A DNA stretch of 8,137 nucleotides from Clostridia bacterium (GCA_017537105.1 JAFWBZ010000349.1:1-8137), one strand, 5' to 3'; positions 1 to 7,293 are shown, counted from the first letter of the stretch. Numbers and translations: made by a program. Notes: generated by a model not told the origin, from the sequence alone.

Positions 1-494
1 ACGGCCACGGTCTGGATGCTGGGGTCGGCGCGCATGACCTCGGCGGCCACAAGCTGGCGGATGCGCTCGGTGAGCTGGCCCTTGTACACGCTGTCGAACT
101 TCACGCCCACCAGCGCGGTGGAGTTGGTGACGACCACGCGGCTGTCGGCGATCTCGGAGATCCGGCTGATGGCCTTTTCGATCTCCGCCGCGCCGTTGGC
201 CCAGTCAAACGCGCCCAGCGCGCCGTTGGACGAGGACGCCGTGTTGCCCGCGCTGCCGGCGTCGGTCGTGCCGCTGCCGTTGGCGGCGTTGTTGCCGTTG
301 GCGGCGCCACTGCCGTTGGCGATGTTGCTGCCGTTGGCGGTGCCGTTCGGCGCGGTGGTGGCGCCGGGGTTATAGTCCGCCGTGGCGGTGGGCTCGGTCT
401 GCACGCCGGTGTCGCCGGTGTTCATGCAGGCGGTCAGCGCCAGGCAGGCCGCGACGAAGATGATGACAATCGGAATACTCTTGCGGATGTTCAT
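1..494 (-). CDS. YhcN/YlaJ-family sporulation lipoprotein (3' end beyond window)
   Basis: The first 164 codons are present; the C-terminus lies beyond base 1. The protein begins with a short basic region and a hydrophobic stretch (residues 7-20) ending in the lipobox L20-T-A-C23, so it should be exported and lipid-anchored at Cys23. A flexible linker rich in Asn, Gly, Ala and Ser follows (about 40-92), including a hexapeptide repeat. The folded part starts near residue 93: an amphipathic helix, the strand RVVVTNSTALVGVKF (119-133), then TERIRQLVAAEV and ADPSIQTVAV (156-165). This pattern is characteristic of the YhcN/YlaJ spore-lipoprotein family, whose members are made in the forespore and affect germination or outgrowth; the exact role here is inferred. 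The ATG at 494 is chosen because AGGAGGTA sits at 501-508, six bases upstream. A sigma-G-like promoter precedes it. Family assignment is fairly sure; function is not. Confidence 0.82.
   Translation of the reverse strand, partial: MNIRKSIPIVIIFVAACLALTACMNTGDTGVQTEPTATADYNPGATTAPNGTANGSNIANGSGAANGNNAANGSGTTDAGSAGNTASSSNGALGAFDWANGAAEIEKAISRISEIADSRVVVTNSTALVGVKFDSVYKGQLTERIRQLVAAEVMRADPSIQTVA
276..347 (-). repeat. Four 18-bp tandem repeats coding a hexapeptide linker
   Basis: The plus-strand core GCCGTTGGCG recurs exactly at 276, 294, 312 and 330, a period of 18 bases, with eight variable bases between copies. On the coding (minus) strand each unit gives six residues of the form N-G-(S/N)-x-x-(A/T), about residues 50-73 of the lipoprotein. 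It is a low-complexity spacer between the lipid anchor and the folded domain, and its copy number may vary between strains. Confidence 0.85.
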
Positions 495-516
495 TGCTTC
501 TACCTCCTTGCGGCCC

Positions 517-546
517 TATTGTGACCGCGAAGGAGGGGTTCTATAC
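517..546 (-). promoter_or_regulatory. Candidate sigma-G/sigma-F-type forespore promoter for the YhcN-like gene
   Basis: Read on the minus strand, GTATA (542-546) and CACAATA (517-523) are separated by exactly 18 bases. The Bacillus sigma-G pattern is G-H-A-T-R, about 18 bases, then CATnHTA; only the third base of the -10 differs. Transcription would start near 510, giving a very short leader before the Shine-Dalgarno at 501-508. The match fits the expected expression of the gene family but is by eye only. Confidence 0.5.
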
Positions 547-556
547 CCAGTGGACG

Positions 557-587
557 AAAAAGAATCACCCGCGGGCGCGAGTGATTC
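557..587 (-). terminator. Rho-independent terminator after the nucleoside kinase
   Basis: Arms GAATCAC (562-568) and GTGATTC (581-587) pair perfectly. Three more pairs lie inside after one mismatch, leaving a four-base loop. On the minus strand the hairpin is followed directly by five T (557-561). It sits about 65 bases past the kinase stop codon and separates it from the lipoprotein gene. Confidence 0.85.
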
Positions 588-653
588 AATTCGTGGATAA
601 TCCCGGTTTTGCGCGAACGGGTCCGCGCACACACCGCAGACTCCGCGCGGCGC

Positions 654-2306
654 TCAGTCCTCCTCCCGGTAGAAGCAGCACCCGCCGATGAATTCGCGCA
701 GTATGGAGTTGAGCGGGACCTCGTCCTCCACGTCGGCGGGCTCGATGTAGTTGAGGAACTTGACGAGCCGGCGCGCCAGCGTGTAGTGCGGGCTCTCCGG
801 GGGCACGGCCTGGAGCGCGGGATAGGCGTACTGCTTCATGATGCACAGCTCATAGGTCAGCGCGGAGTTGAACATCACGTCCGCCTTCTCCTGGAACGGG
901 AAGATGTACTTCTCCTCGCCCCGCCGCACGGAGGGCCACATGGCCATGGTGTCCTCGGGGCTGGTGCCGCGGAACTTGTAGTCCCGCACGATGCGCCGCA
1001 GCAGCCGGACGTCCGTGGTGCGGATGCGGTTGTGGTCGTCCAGGTTGAGCATCGTCAGCGGGCTGATGTACACCTTGAACTTCAGCTTCCGGGGCACGGT
1101 GGCGGTCAGCCGGTCGTTCAGGCCGTGGATGCCCTCGATGATGATGGGCTGCCCCGCCTCCACGGTGAGGGGATGGGTGCCCTCGGCGCGCTTGCCGGAC
1201 TTGAAGTCGAACTCCGGCAGGTCCACCGTCTCGCCCGCCAGCAGCCGGGACAGGTGGTCGCACAGCAGCTCGATGTCCAGCGTCTCGATGCGCTCCAGAT
1301 CCAGCGTGCCGTCGGGCTCCCTGGGGATCCGGTCCCGGTCGATGTAGTAGTCGTCCAGCGACACCTTCACCGGGCGCAGCCCGTGCACCTTCAGGGCGAT
1401 GGACAGCCGGTGAGAGAAGGTGGTCTTGCCCGAGGAGGAGGGCCCCGCGATCAGCAGCAGCCGCGCGCCGGAGGCGATGAACTGGTCGGCGATCTCCTCG
1501 ACGCGGCGCTCCTGCAGCGCCTCGTTGACGCGGATGAACTCGCGCAGCTTGCGGTTCACCACCATGTCGTTCAGGTCGGCGACGTTTTCGCAGTTGAGAA
1601 TGGCGTGCCACTCCGCGGCCTGGGAATAGGTGTGCAGCAGGTGCGGCAGGTTCACGAAGCGCGCGGGCTTCGAGGGGTCGTTCATGTCCGGCCGCTGCAG
1701 CAGTATGCCGCCGCCGCAGGTGTACAGCCGGAACACGGCGATCCGGCCGGTGGAGACGGCCATCTGCCCGTAGAAGTAGTCGTCCAGCCCGTCGATGCGG
1801 TACAGCGTGAAGTAGGGCACCTTGCGGTAGCTCAGGATCCGCAGCCGGTCCAGCTGGCCCGTCCTGGCGAAGTAGCTCCTGGCGTCTTCGCTGGAGACCT
1901 GCAGCTTCACGATGGGCAGGTCCGCCGCCACGATGGCGCGCATCTCCGCCTCCAGCCGGGCGACGATCGCCTCCGTCACCGCCACGCCGGGCAGGTCGAC
2001 GTAGTAGCCGTGCACGAACGAGTGGCGGATGCGCACCCGCTCGCCGGGATAGAGCCGGTGCGCCGCGGTGAGAAAGATGAACTGCAGCGAGCGCTCGTAG
2101 ATGCGCCGGCCCTCCTCGTCCGCATAGGTCAGCACCCGGGCATAGGCGTACTCCTCCACCGGGTCGTTGAGCGAGCAGGTGCGGCCCTGCACGCTGATGC
2201 CCAGCGCGCCCGCGCCGCCGTCAGGCAGCCGGTCCAGCAGATCGAGCCAGCGCTCTTCGCCCGTGCAGCACATTTCAATGCCGTTCAACTTCAGATACAC
2301 GATCAT
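654..2306 (-). CDS. Nucleoside (uridine-type) kinase with N-terminal ThrRS-like domain
   Basis: This 550-residue protein joins two parts. Residues 1 to about 230 resemble the TGS/second-additional-domain region of threonyl-tRNA synthetases (small N-terminal fold, then the stretch around 78-105 with H83 and HSFVHG at 95-100). Residues 281 to about 490 are a P-loop kinase of the uridine kinase/phosphoribulokinase family: Walker A GPSSSGKT (288-295), SLDDYYIDRD (316-325), FDFKSGKR (366-373) and a Walker-B-like strand IIIEGIHGLN (388-397). The family is expected to phosphorylate a nucleoside with ATP or GTP in the cytoplasm, as in pyrimidine salvage; the substrate and the role of the synthetase-like part are not settled by sequence. 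The length matches this Firmicute family. The ATG at 2306 is chosen because GGAGG at 2311-2315 lies four bases upstream and the protein begins in the usual way (strand then LNG); GTG at 2300 is an alternative. It lies 92 bases behind the phosphoribosyltransferase and may be co-transcribed by read-through. Confidence 0.92.
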   Translation of the reverse strand: MIVYLKLNGIEMCCTGEERWLDLLDRLPDGGAGALGISVQGRTCSLNDPVEEYAYARVLTYADEEGRRIYERSLQFIFLTAAHRLYPGERVRIRHSFVHGYYVDLPGVAVTEAIVARLEAEMRAIVAADLPIVKLQVSSEDARSYFARTGQLDRLRILSYRKVPYFTLYRIDGLDDYFYGQMAVSTGRIAVFRLYTCGGGILLQRPDMNDPSKPARFVNLPHLLHTYSQAAEWHAILNCENVADLNDMVVNRKLREFIRVNEALQERRVEEIADQFIASGARLLLIAGPSSSGKTTFSHRLSIALKVHGLRPVKVSLDDYYIDRDRIPREPDGTLDLERIETLDIELLCDHLSRLLAGETVDLPEFDFKSGKRAEGTHPLTVEAGQPIIIEGIHGLNDRLTATVPRKLKFKVYISPLTMLNLDDHNRIRTTDVRLLRRIVRDYKFRGTSPEDTMAMWPSVRRGEEKYIFPFQEKADVMFNSALTYELCIMKQYAYPALQAVPPESPHYTLARRLVKFLNYIEPADVEDEVPLNSILREFIGGCCFYREED

Positions 2307-2349
2307 TCCTCCTCCATCCCGTCGGAGACGGCCGTTTTTGCATCGTACG

Positions 2350-2388
2350 CAAAGCCCGCCTGGGGCATGTCGCGGCAGGCGGGCTTTG
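2350..2388 (-). terminator. Strong 13-bp hairpin between phosphoribosyltransferase and kinase genes
   Basis: CAAAGCCCGCCTG (2350-2362) and its perfect complement (2376-2388) enclose a 13-base loop. On the minus strand the stem ends in TTT followed by GCG, so the U-tract is weak. It may be a partial terminator or an mRNA-stabilising or processing structure between the two salvage genes. No good sigma-A promoter was found between it and the kinase start, which favours partial read-through. Confidence 0.6.
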
Positions 2389-2398
2389 GCGAGCTGCG

Positions 2399-2962
2399 TC
2401 AGTCGATGGGCTGGCCTTCGCCGTTGAACAGCGGCAGCTTTTCGAGGTACACCAGGTCCTCGCGCTTCGTGGCGTCGCCCTCGGCCAGTATGGCCATGCG
2501 GCCCACGATGTTGCCGCCCACCCGGTTCACCAGCGCCTCCAGCGCGTGCAGCGATTCGCCGGTGGAGATCACGTCGTCCACGATCACGACCCGCTTGCCC
2601 TTCAGGTATTCCGCGTCGTGGCCGTCCAGGCACAGCGTCTGCTTGTGGTCGGTGGTGATGGAATTGACCTCGACCGTCAGCACGTCGCGCATGTACAGCT
2701 TGGGCGCCTTGCGGGCCAGCACGTAGCGCTCGTTGCCGCTCAGGCGGGCCATCTCGCAGATCAGCGGGATGCCCTTGGACTCGGCGGTGATCATCACGTC
2801 GTGCTCGGGGATGCGCTTGAGCAGCTCCTTCGCACAGGCGGTGGTCAGCTCCATGTCGCCGAAGATCACGAACGCGCCGATCATCAGATCGTCGTTCAGC
2901 GGGCACAGCGGCAGGTCGCGCTGCAGGCCCGCAATGGTCATGGTATAGTACTTGTCGCTCAT
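2399..2962 (-). CDS. Adenine/purine phosphoribosyltransferase-like protein
   Basis: This 187-residue protein has the type I phosphoribosyltransferase signature VVIVDDVISTGES (125-137), which binds the ribose-5-phosphate of PRPP. It also has an upstream pyrophosphate-loop-like TAESKGIP (59-66) and the segment EVNSITTDHKQTLCLDG (98-114) typical of Apt-like enzymes. The expected reaction is base plus PRPP to nucleoside monophosphate plus pyrophosphate, in purine salvage in the cytoplasm. Adenine is the best guess for the base, but xanthine or a regulatory, non-catalytic role cannot be excluded. The start at 2962 is fixed by GAGGTG about seven bases upstream and by the promoter at 3003-3031. The longer reading frame starting at 3037 would begin upstream of that promoter. 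It is the first gene of the minus-strand group and precedes the nucleoside kinase, which suggests a salvage pair. Confidence 0.88.
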   Translation of the reverse strand: MSDKYYTMTIAGLQRDLPLCPLNDDLMIGAFVIFGDMELTTACAKELLKRIPEHDVMITAESKGIPLICEMARLSGNERYVLARKAPKLYMRDVLTVEVNSITTDHKQTLCLDGHDAEYLKGKRVVIVDDVISTGESLHALEALVNRVGGNIVGRMAILAEGDATKREDLVYLEKLPLFNGEGQPID

Positions 2963-3002
2963 GGGAGAACACCTCGTCATTCCAGCATTGGTCCCGGACT
3001 TC

Positions 3003-3031
3003 ATTGTAACATCCCGGGCCCGCTTTGTCAA
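3003..3031 (-). promoter_or_regulatory. Sigma-A promoter of the phosphoribosyltransferase gene
   Basis: On the minus strand a perfect -35 TTGACA (3026-3031) and -10 TACAAT (3003-3008) are 17 bases apart. The start point should be near 2996, leaving a leader of about 34 bases with no room for a riboswitch. The spacer contains the palindromic run CCCGGG. Confidence 0.9.
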
Positions 3032-3041
3032 TCGCATCAGG

Positions 3042-3088
3042 CGGGCGGCGCCGGGGACAGGGCGCGCCTTCGGGAAGGGCGCCGCCCG
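3042..3088. repeat. 11-bp inverted repeat in the divergent intergenic region
   Basis: CGGGCGGCGCC (3042-3052) is matched by its exact complement at 3078-3088 around a 25-base loop. It lies between the -35 boxes of two divergent promoters (3031 and 3148). No T-tract follows on either strand, so it is not an obvious terminator. In DNA this GC-rich it may be fortuitous. Confidence 0.55.
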
Positions 3089-3147
3089 GGCCGGGGAAGG
3101 GGGATCGCCGCGGGGGCGGCAGGGCCCTCAAAATCTCGGAGACACGG

Positions 3148-3176
3148 TTGATTTCGGTGTGTTCTGCTGATATAAT
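3148..3176 (+). promoter_or_regulatory. Sigma-A promoter of the hybrid histidine kinase gene
   Basis: TTGATT (3148-3153) and a perfect TATAAT (3171-3176) are separated by 17 bases, with a TGn extended -10 at 3168-3170. Start near 3183, giving a leader of about 62 bases before the GTG start. Confidence 0.9.
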
Positions 3177-3230
3177 ACTGTCATGGATCCGAGGTGGAAC
3201 GATCGTTGCGAAGAGAAGGACCGCCTACCG

Positions 3231-3236
3231 AGGAGG
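3231..3236 (+). promoter_or_regulatory. Ribosome binding site that sets the GTG start of the kinase
   Basis: AGGAGG ends eight bases before GTG at 3245. The reading frame is open from an earlier GTG at 3194, but that one has no comparable site and would place this AGGAGG inside the coding region. Confidence 0.85.
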
Positions 3237-3244
3237 TTGAAACG

Positions 3245-6200
3245 GTGCAACGAGGTGGATTGAAGAAGATCTGGCCGGCGCTGCTGCTCTGCGCGGCCAT
3301 CCTCGCCGGGATGCTGGCGCCTGCGGGGGCCTTCGCGTCGAATGCGGAGGACCGCCGGATTCGCGTCGGGTATTATGAAAACGAGGTGTTTGAGGAGGGC
3401 GCCCGGGAGGGCGCCGTGAAGACCGGATACGCCTACGAGTACTATCAGAAGCTGTCGGAGTACACCGGCTGGAAGTACCAGTACGTGTACGGCGAATTCG
3501 GGGACCTGTACCAGATGCTGCTGGACGGCGAGATCGACTTTCTGGCCGGCCTGGCCCGGACCGAGGATCGGGAGGGGCTGATCGGGTATCCGGACGCGCC
3601 CATGGGCAACGAGAGCTTCAACCTGATCGGCCACGACACGGATGCGGGGCTGACCTCTGATCCTTCCACGCTGAACGGCCGGAAGATCGGCGTGCTGGAC
3701 AGCGCCATGGCGACGGTCCTGCGGGAGTTCCTGCAGAACCACGGCGTTCAGGCGGAGATCGTCCTCTTCCGGGACTATGAGCCCCTGTTTGAGGCGTTTG
3801 ACCGCCAGGAAGTCGACGTGCTCGCCGCCGAGGGCGACGGCGCCTACGGGCGGTCCCACGCGAAGCTGCTCTTCTCCTTCGGCGAGTCGGACTATTACCT
3901 GTGCGTCAGCAGGTCCAATCCGGCGCTCCTGGCCGAGCTCAACGCCGCGCAGGTGGAGCTCAGCGTGAACGAGCCGAATTACATCAACTCCCTGGGCAGC
4001 AAGTACTACCCGGTCAGCATCTTCAGCCGCGCGCTTTCCTCGGCGGAGATGCAGTGGCTCTCCGGGCACGGGGAGCTCCGCGTCGGATATCTGAACAACT
4101 ATCTCCCCTACAGCGGCACCGACGCCTCCGGGGAGGCCACGGGACTGGTCCGGGACATCGTTCCCCGCCTGTGGGAGGAGCTGAACCTCGGGACGCTCGA
4201 CGTCTCCTATGTGGGCTTTGACAGCTATAACGGGATGATCGCCTCGCTGGGCGCCGGCGAAATCGACACCGCGTTCCCGGTGGGCGGCGGCCTGTACTAC
4301 TCGGAGGAGAGCGGCGTCTTCCAGTCCACCCCCATCGTTTCCGCCGCCACGGAGCTGGTCTACAAGGGGGAATACACGGAGGACACCATCGCGCACTTCG
4401 CCGTCAACGAAAACAACGGCATGCAGTATTACTTCGTCCTGACGTATTTCCCGGATGCCGAAGTCACCTTCTATCCCTCCATCGACGCCTGCCTGAAGGC
4501 GGTCAGCGACGGCGAGGTCGGCTGCACCACGCTGAACGGCCTCCGTGCCAACGACATCCTGCGGAACAGCCGCTACAACGACCTTTCGCTGCTCCAGACC
4601 ACGCACAACGACGACCGGTGCTTCGGCGTCCTGATCGGCAACGCGGGGCTGCTGCGGCTGCTCAACCGCGGCATCAGCGTGCTGGGCGCGGACTACGCCC
4701 AGAACCTCGCCTTCCGGTACACGGACCAGCTCTACAGCTATTCCCTCGGCAACGTGATCCGGGAGCACATGGCGCTCTTCGGCAGCATCATCCTCGCGGC
4801 GGCGGCGCTGGTCATCCTCTTCCTGATCCGCGACCGGACGCGGTCGCGGCGCGAACTGGTGCACAAGGAGGCCGCGCGGCGGGAGCTGGAAAAGGCCAGC
4901 GCGGACCTGGCGGAGAGCCAGCGGTCCAAGCAGCGCGAGCTGGAGGAGCGCCTGGCGCTGCAGGGAGAGCTGCTCAAGCAGCAGTCCCGACGGGAGCAGC
5001 AGGACAAGATGATCACCGCCCTCGCGTCGGACTACCGCTGCGTCTACCACGTCGACTTGGACCACGACGACGCCGTCTGCTACCGCGCGGACCCCAACGA
5101 CCCCGAGCAGACGCCGGAGGGCGTGCACTTCCCCTACTACGAGCGGTTTGCCTGGTACGCCAATCACTCCGTGGCCGAGAGCTACCGGGAGGGCTTCCTC
5201 CGGTTCATCGAGCCGGAGGCCGTGCGCAAGGCCCTGGCCAGCAATCTGATCATCGCCTACCGGTACCTGGCGCAGCGGGACGGAAGGGAATACTACGAGA
5301 TGATCCGCATGGCCGGCGTGCGCCACGCGGAGGACCGCGACGACCACATCGTCCACGCGGTCGGGCTCGGGCTGACGGTCATCGACGCCGAGATGCGCGA
5401 GACGCTGGACAAAAACCAGGCCCTGGTGGAGGCGCTGGACGCGGCGGAGCAGGCCAACCGGGCAAAGACGGCCTTCCTGTCCAACATGAGCCACGAGATC
5501 CGGACGCCGATGAACGCCATCATCGGCCTCGACAGCCTGGCGCTGCGCAACGAATCCCTGCCCGGGGAGACGCGGGAGTATCTGGAAAAGATCGGCGGCA
5601 GCGCCCGGCACCTGCTGGGGCTGATCAACGACATCCTGGACATGAGCAGGATCGAATCCGGTCGCCTCGTGCTCCGCAAGGAGGAGTTCGCCTTCAGCGG
5701 GATGCTGGAGCAGATCAACACCATGGTGATGTCCCAGTGCGGGGAGAAGGGCCTGAAGTACGAGTGCCGGGTCATCGGCGGCGTCAGCGACTACTACATC
5801 GGGGATGACATGAAGCTCAAGCAGGTGCTCATCAACATCCTCTCCAACGCCATCAAGTTTACGGAGGCGCCCGGGAGCGTGACGCTGACGGTCGAGCGAA
5901 CGGCGACCTATGAGACGCAGTCGACGCTCCGCTTCATAATCCGGGATACCGGCATCGGCATGGACCCGGCGTTCATCCCGAAGATCTTCGATGCGTTCAC
6001 CCAGGAGAACAGCAGCCGGAACAACAAGTTCGGCAGCACGGGCCTGGGCATGGCCATCACCAAGAACATCGTCGAATTGATGAACGGAACCATCTCCGTC
6101 CAGTCGGAGAAGGGCGTGGGAACGGAGTTCACCGTCGTCATCACGCTGACCAACAGCGAGCACCAGGGCGCCGGGACGAGCTATGTGCGCCCCGGGGATA

Positions 6201-7039
6201 TGCGCATACTGGTCGTGGACGACGACGAGATCGACGCCGAGCACGCCCGGCTCGTGCTGGACGAGGCCGGCATCAAGGCGGACACCTGCTTCAGCGGGCA
6301 GGAGGCGCTGCACATGCTGGAGGTCCGGCACACGAAGCACGAGCCCTACAACCTGGTGCTGCTGGACTGGAAGATGCCGGAGATGGACGGACTCGAGGTG
6401 GCGAAGGAGATCCGGAAGCGCTACGACAAGGAGACCACGGTGATCATCCTGACCGCCTTCAGCTGGGATGAGATCATGGACGAGGCGCTGCACGCGGGCG
6501 TGGACAGCTTCCTCGCCAAGCCGCTGTTCTCCTCCAATGTGCTCGACGAATTTGAGCGCATCGCCCGGAAGAACAACATGAGCCTGTACATGGAGAAGAA
6601 ACGGGCGGAGCTGAAGGGCCGGCGGATCCTGCTGGCGGAGGACATCATGATCAACGCGGAGATCATGAAGCAGATCATCCTCATGCGGGAGGCGGAGATC
6701 GACCACGCGGAAAACGGCCGGATCGCGCTGCAGATGTTTGAGAGCGCCGAAGTCGGCCACTACGACGCCATCCTGATGGACGTCCGCATGCCGGAGATGG
6801 ACGGCCTGGAGACGACCGCGGCCATTCGCGCCCTGGACCGGCCGGATGCGAAGGCGATCCCGATCATCGCCCTGACGGCCAACGCCTTCGACGAGGATGT
6901 GCAGCGCTCGCTGCAGGTCGGCATGAACGCCCATCTGTCAAAGCCCGTGGAGCCGGAGCGGCTGTACGAAACCCTCGAAGAGCTGATCTGGGAGGCGGAG
7001 GACGGGAAGGCGAAGCGCAGATCGGGCGACGCCGTGTGA
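3245..7039 (+). CDS. Hybrid sensor histidine kinase: two periplasmic binding domains, PAS-like, HisKA, HATPase, two receivers
   Basis: From the GTG start the protein has 1264 residues. A signal peptide (cleavage likely after AFA, near 31) precedes two SBP_bac_3-like solute-binding domains (about 38-263 and 277-499), a membrane helix (510-528), a charged coiled coil (536-587) and a PAS-like region (about 590-718). The kinase core has the phospho-acceptor H750 in SHEIRTP, N-box N864/N868, G1 box DTGIGMD with D901, the F-box, and G2 box GSTGLGM (930-936). Receiver 1 has D992/D993, phospho-acceptor D1041, T1070 and K1092. Receiver 2 has E1132/D1133, D1179, T1211 and K1233. All key residues are present, so both receivers should be active. 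The layout recalls BvgS, with external domains sensing a small ligand, but no Hpt domain or DNA-binding output follows. It is monocistronic with its own promoter and terminator; ligand and target are unknown. Confidence 0.95.
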   Translation: MQRGGLKKIWPALLLCAAILAGMLAPAGAFASNAEDRRIRVGYYENEVFEEGAREGAVKTGYAYEYYQKLSEYTGWKYQYVYGEFGDLYQMLLDGEIDFLAGLARTEDREGLIGYPDAPMGNESFNLIGHDTDAGLTSDPSTLNGRKIGVLDSAMATVLREFLQNHGVQAEIVLFRDYEPLFEAFDRQEVDVLAAEGDGAYGRSHAKLLFSFGESDYYLCVSRSNPALLAELNAAQVELSVNEPNYINSLGSKYYPVSIFSRALSSAEMQWLSGHGELRVGYLNNYLPYSGTDASGEATGLVRDIVPRLWEELNLGTLDVSYVGFDSYNGMIASLGAGEIDTAFPVGGGLYYSEESGVFQSTPIVSAATELVYKGEYTEDTIAHFAVNENNGMQYYFVLTYFPDAEVTFYPSIDACLKAVSDGEVGCTTLNGLRANDILRNSRYNDLSLLQTTHNDDRCFGVLIGNAGLLRLLNRGISVLGADYAQNLAFRYTDQLYSYSLGNVIREHMALFGSIILAAAALVILFLIRDRTRSRRELVHKEAARRELEKASADLAESQRSKQRELEERLALQGELLKQQSRREQQDKMITALASDYRCVYHVDLDHDDAVCYRADPNDPEQTPEGVHFPYYERFAWYANHSVAESYREGFLRFIEPEAVRKALASNLIIAYRYLAQRDGREYYEMIRMAGVRHAEDRDDHIVHAVGLGLTVIDAEMRETLDKNQALVEALDAAEQANRAKTAFLSNMSHEIRTPMNAIIGLDSLALRNESLPGETREYLEKIGGSARHLLGLINDILDMSRIESGRLVLRKEEFAFSGMLEQINTMVMSQCGEKGLKYECRVIGGVSDYYIGDDMKLKQVLINILSNAIKFTEAPGSVTLTVERTATYETQSTLRFIIRDTGIGMDPAFIPKIFDAFTQENSSRNNKFGSTGLGMAITKNIVELMNGTISVQSEKGVGTEFTVVITLTNSEHQGAGTSYVRPGDMRILVVDDDEIDAEHARLVLDEAGIKADTCFSGQEALHMLEVRHTKHEPYNLVLLDWKMPEMDGLEVAKEIRKRYDKETTVIILTAFSWDEIMDEALHAGVDSFLAKPLFSSNVLDEFERIARKNNMSLYMEKKRAELKGRRILLAEDIMINAEIMKQIILMREAEIDHAENGRIALQMFESAEVGHYDAILMDVRMPEMDGLETTAAIRALDRPDAKAIPIIALTANAFDEDVQRSLQVGMNAHLSKPVEPERLYETLEELIWEAEDGKAKRRSGDAV

Positions 7040-7089
7040 CGGTCGGCCCGGGCGGACGCTTCGCTTCCGCCGACGCTCCCCAAAGAACC

Positions 7090-7120
7090 AAAAAGCTGTC
7101 TCTCTGCGAGACAGCTTTTT
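7090..7120. terminator. Bidirectional intrinsic terminator between kinase and SRP RNA genes
   Basis: AAAAAGCTGTCTC (7090-7102) and its exact complement (7108-7120) flank a five-base loop. An A-run on one side and a T-run on the other let the hairpin end transcription from both directions: the kinase mRNA on the plus strand and the SRP RNA on the minus strand. Confidence 0.93.
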
Positions 7121-7132
7121 GCATAAAGAAAA

Positions 7133-7258
7133 CCCATGGGTTCAAACCAGGCAGCTCCCGCGGCGCGCGCCAACATCCGCTTATTGCTGCTGCCTTCCGG
7201 CCCTGACAAGATTCACGGCATGACGCCGCACGGGACCCAGTCATCATCACCCACAGGC
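7133..7258 (-). ncRNA. ffs: Signal recognition particle RNA, small bacterial type
   Basis: On the minus strand the conserved SRP domain IV hairpin reads CAGGGCCGGAAGGCAGCAGC (7186-7205), with the GGAA tetraloop and the asymmetric and symmetric internal loops that bind Ffh. It matches E. coli 4.5S RNA apart from small changes. Flanking arms pair along one long hairpin, for example the TCCCG/CGGCG blocks on the 5' side with CGCCG/CGGGA on the 3' side. CCTGTGGGT (7249-7257) pairs with ACCCATGGG (7133-7141), including two G-T pairs, and this closing helix sets the approximate ends. At about 126 bases it is the small type without the Alu domain found in the long Bacillus RNA. The RNA works with Ffh to target membrane and secreted proteins. 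The 5' end is inferred from the promoter; the 3' end is uncertain by 10-30 bases because transcription probably runs to the terminator at 7090-7120. Confidence 0.92.
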
Positions 7259-7264
7259 CTTGCC

Positions 7265-7293
7265 ATTATAACACAGCTTCCCGCAAATTGCAA
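7265..7293 (-). promoter_or_regulatory. Sigma-A promoter of the SRP RNA gene
   Basis: On the minus strand TTGCAA (7288-7293), 17 bases, then a perfect TATAAT (7265-7270) preceded by TGT (extended -10). Its predicted start near 7258 coincides with the 5' end inferred from RNA pairing. Confidence 0.85.

Noticed and set aside
276..347. Possible CRISPR-like or regulatory repeat
   Set aside because: The period is 18 bases, units are in frame within a coding sequence, and there are no spacers of CRISPR size.
609..2726. A 705-codon open frame on the plus strand
   Set aside because: It is antisense to the nucleoside kinase and phosphoribosyltransferase, has low-complexity His/Val/Gln/Arg content, and has no ribosome binding site or domain.
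2963..3037. Longer N-terminus for the phosphoribosyltransferase starting at 3037
   Set aside because: It would start upstream of the TTGACA/TACAAT promoter; the ATG at 2962 has the proper ribosome binding site.
2307..3131. Upstream extension of the nucleoside kinase frame to 3131
   Set aside because: The extension overlaps the phosphoribosyltransferase gene in another frame and reads as Arg/Pro-rich noise; the ATG at 2306 has a good ribosome binding site.
3183..3261. A 26-residue leader reading frame (ATG at the predicted transcription start) overlapping the kinase GTG
   Set aside because: It has no ribosome binding site and an arbitrary charged composition; a leaderless start exactly at the transcription start is possible but unsupported.
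3128..6934. A 1268-codon open frame on the minus strand, antisense to the histidine kinase
   Set aside because: It is the shadow of a GC-rich gene in the opposite frame: composition is dominated by Val, Leu, Arg, His, Gln and Asp, with no recognisable domain. The plus-strand frame has complete kinase motifs.
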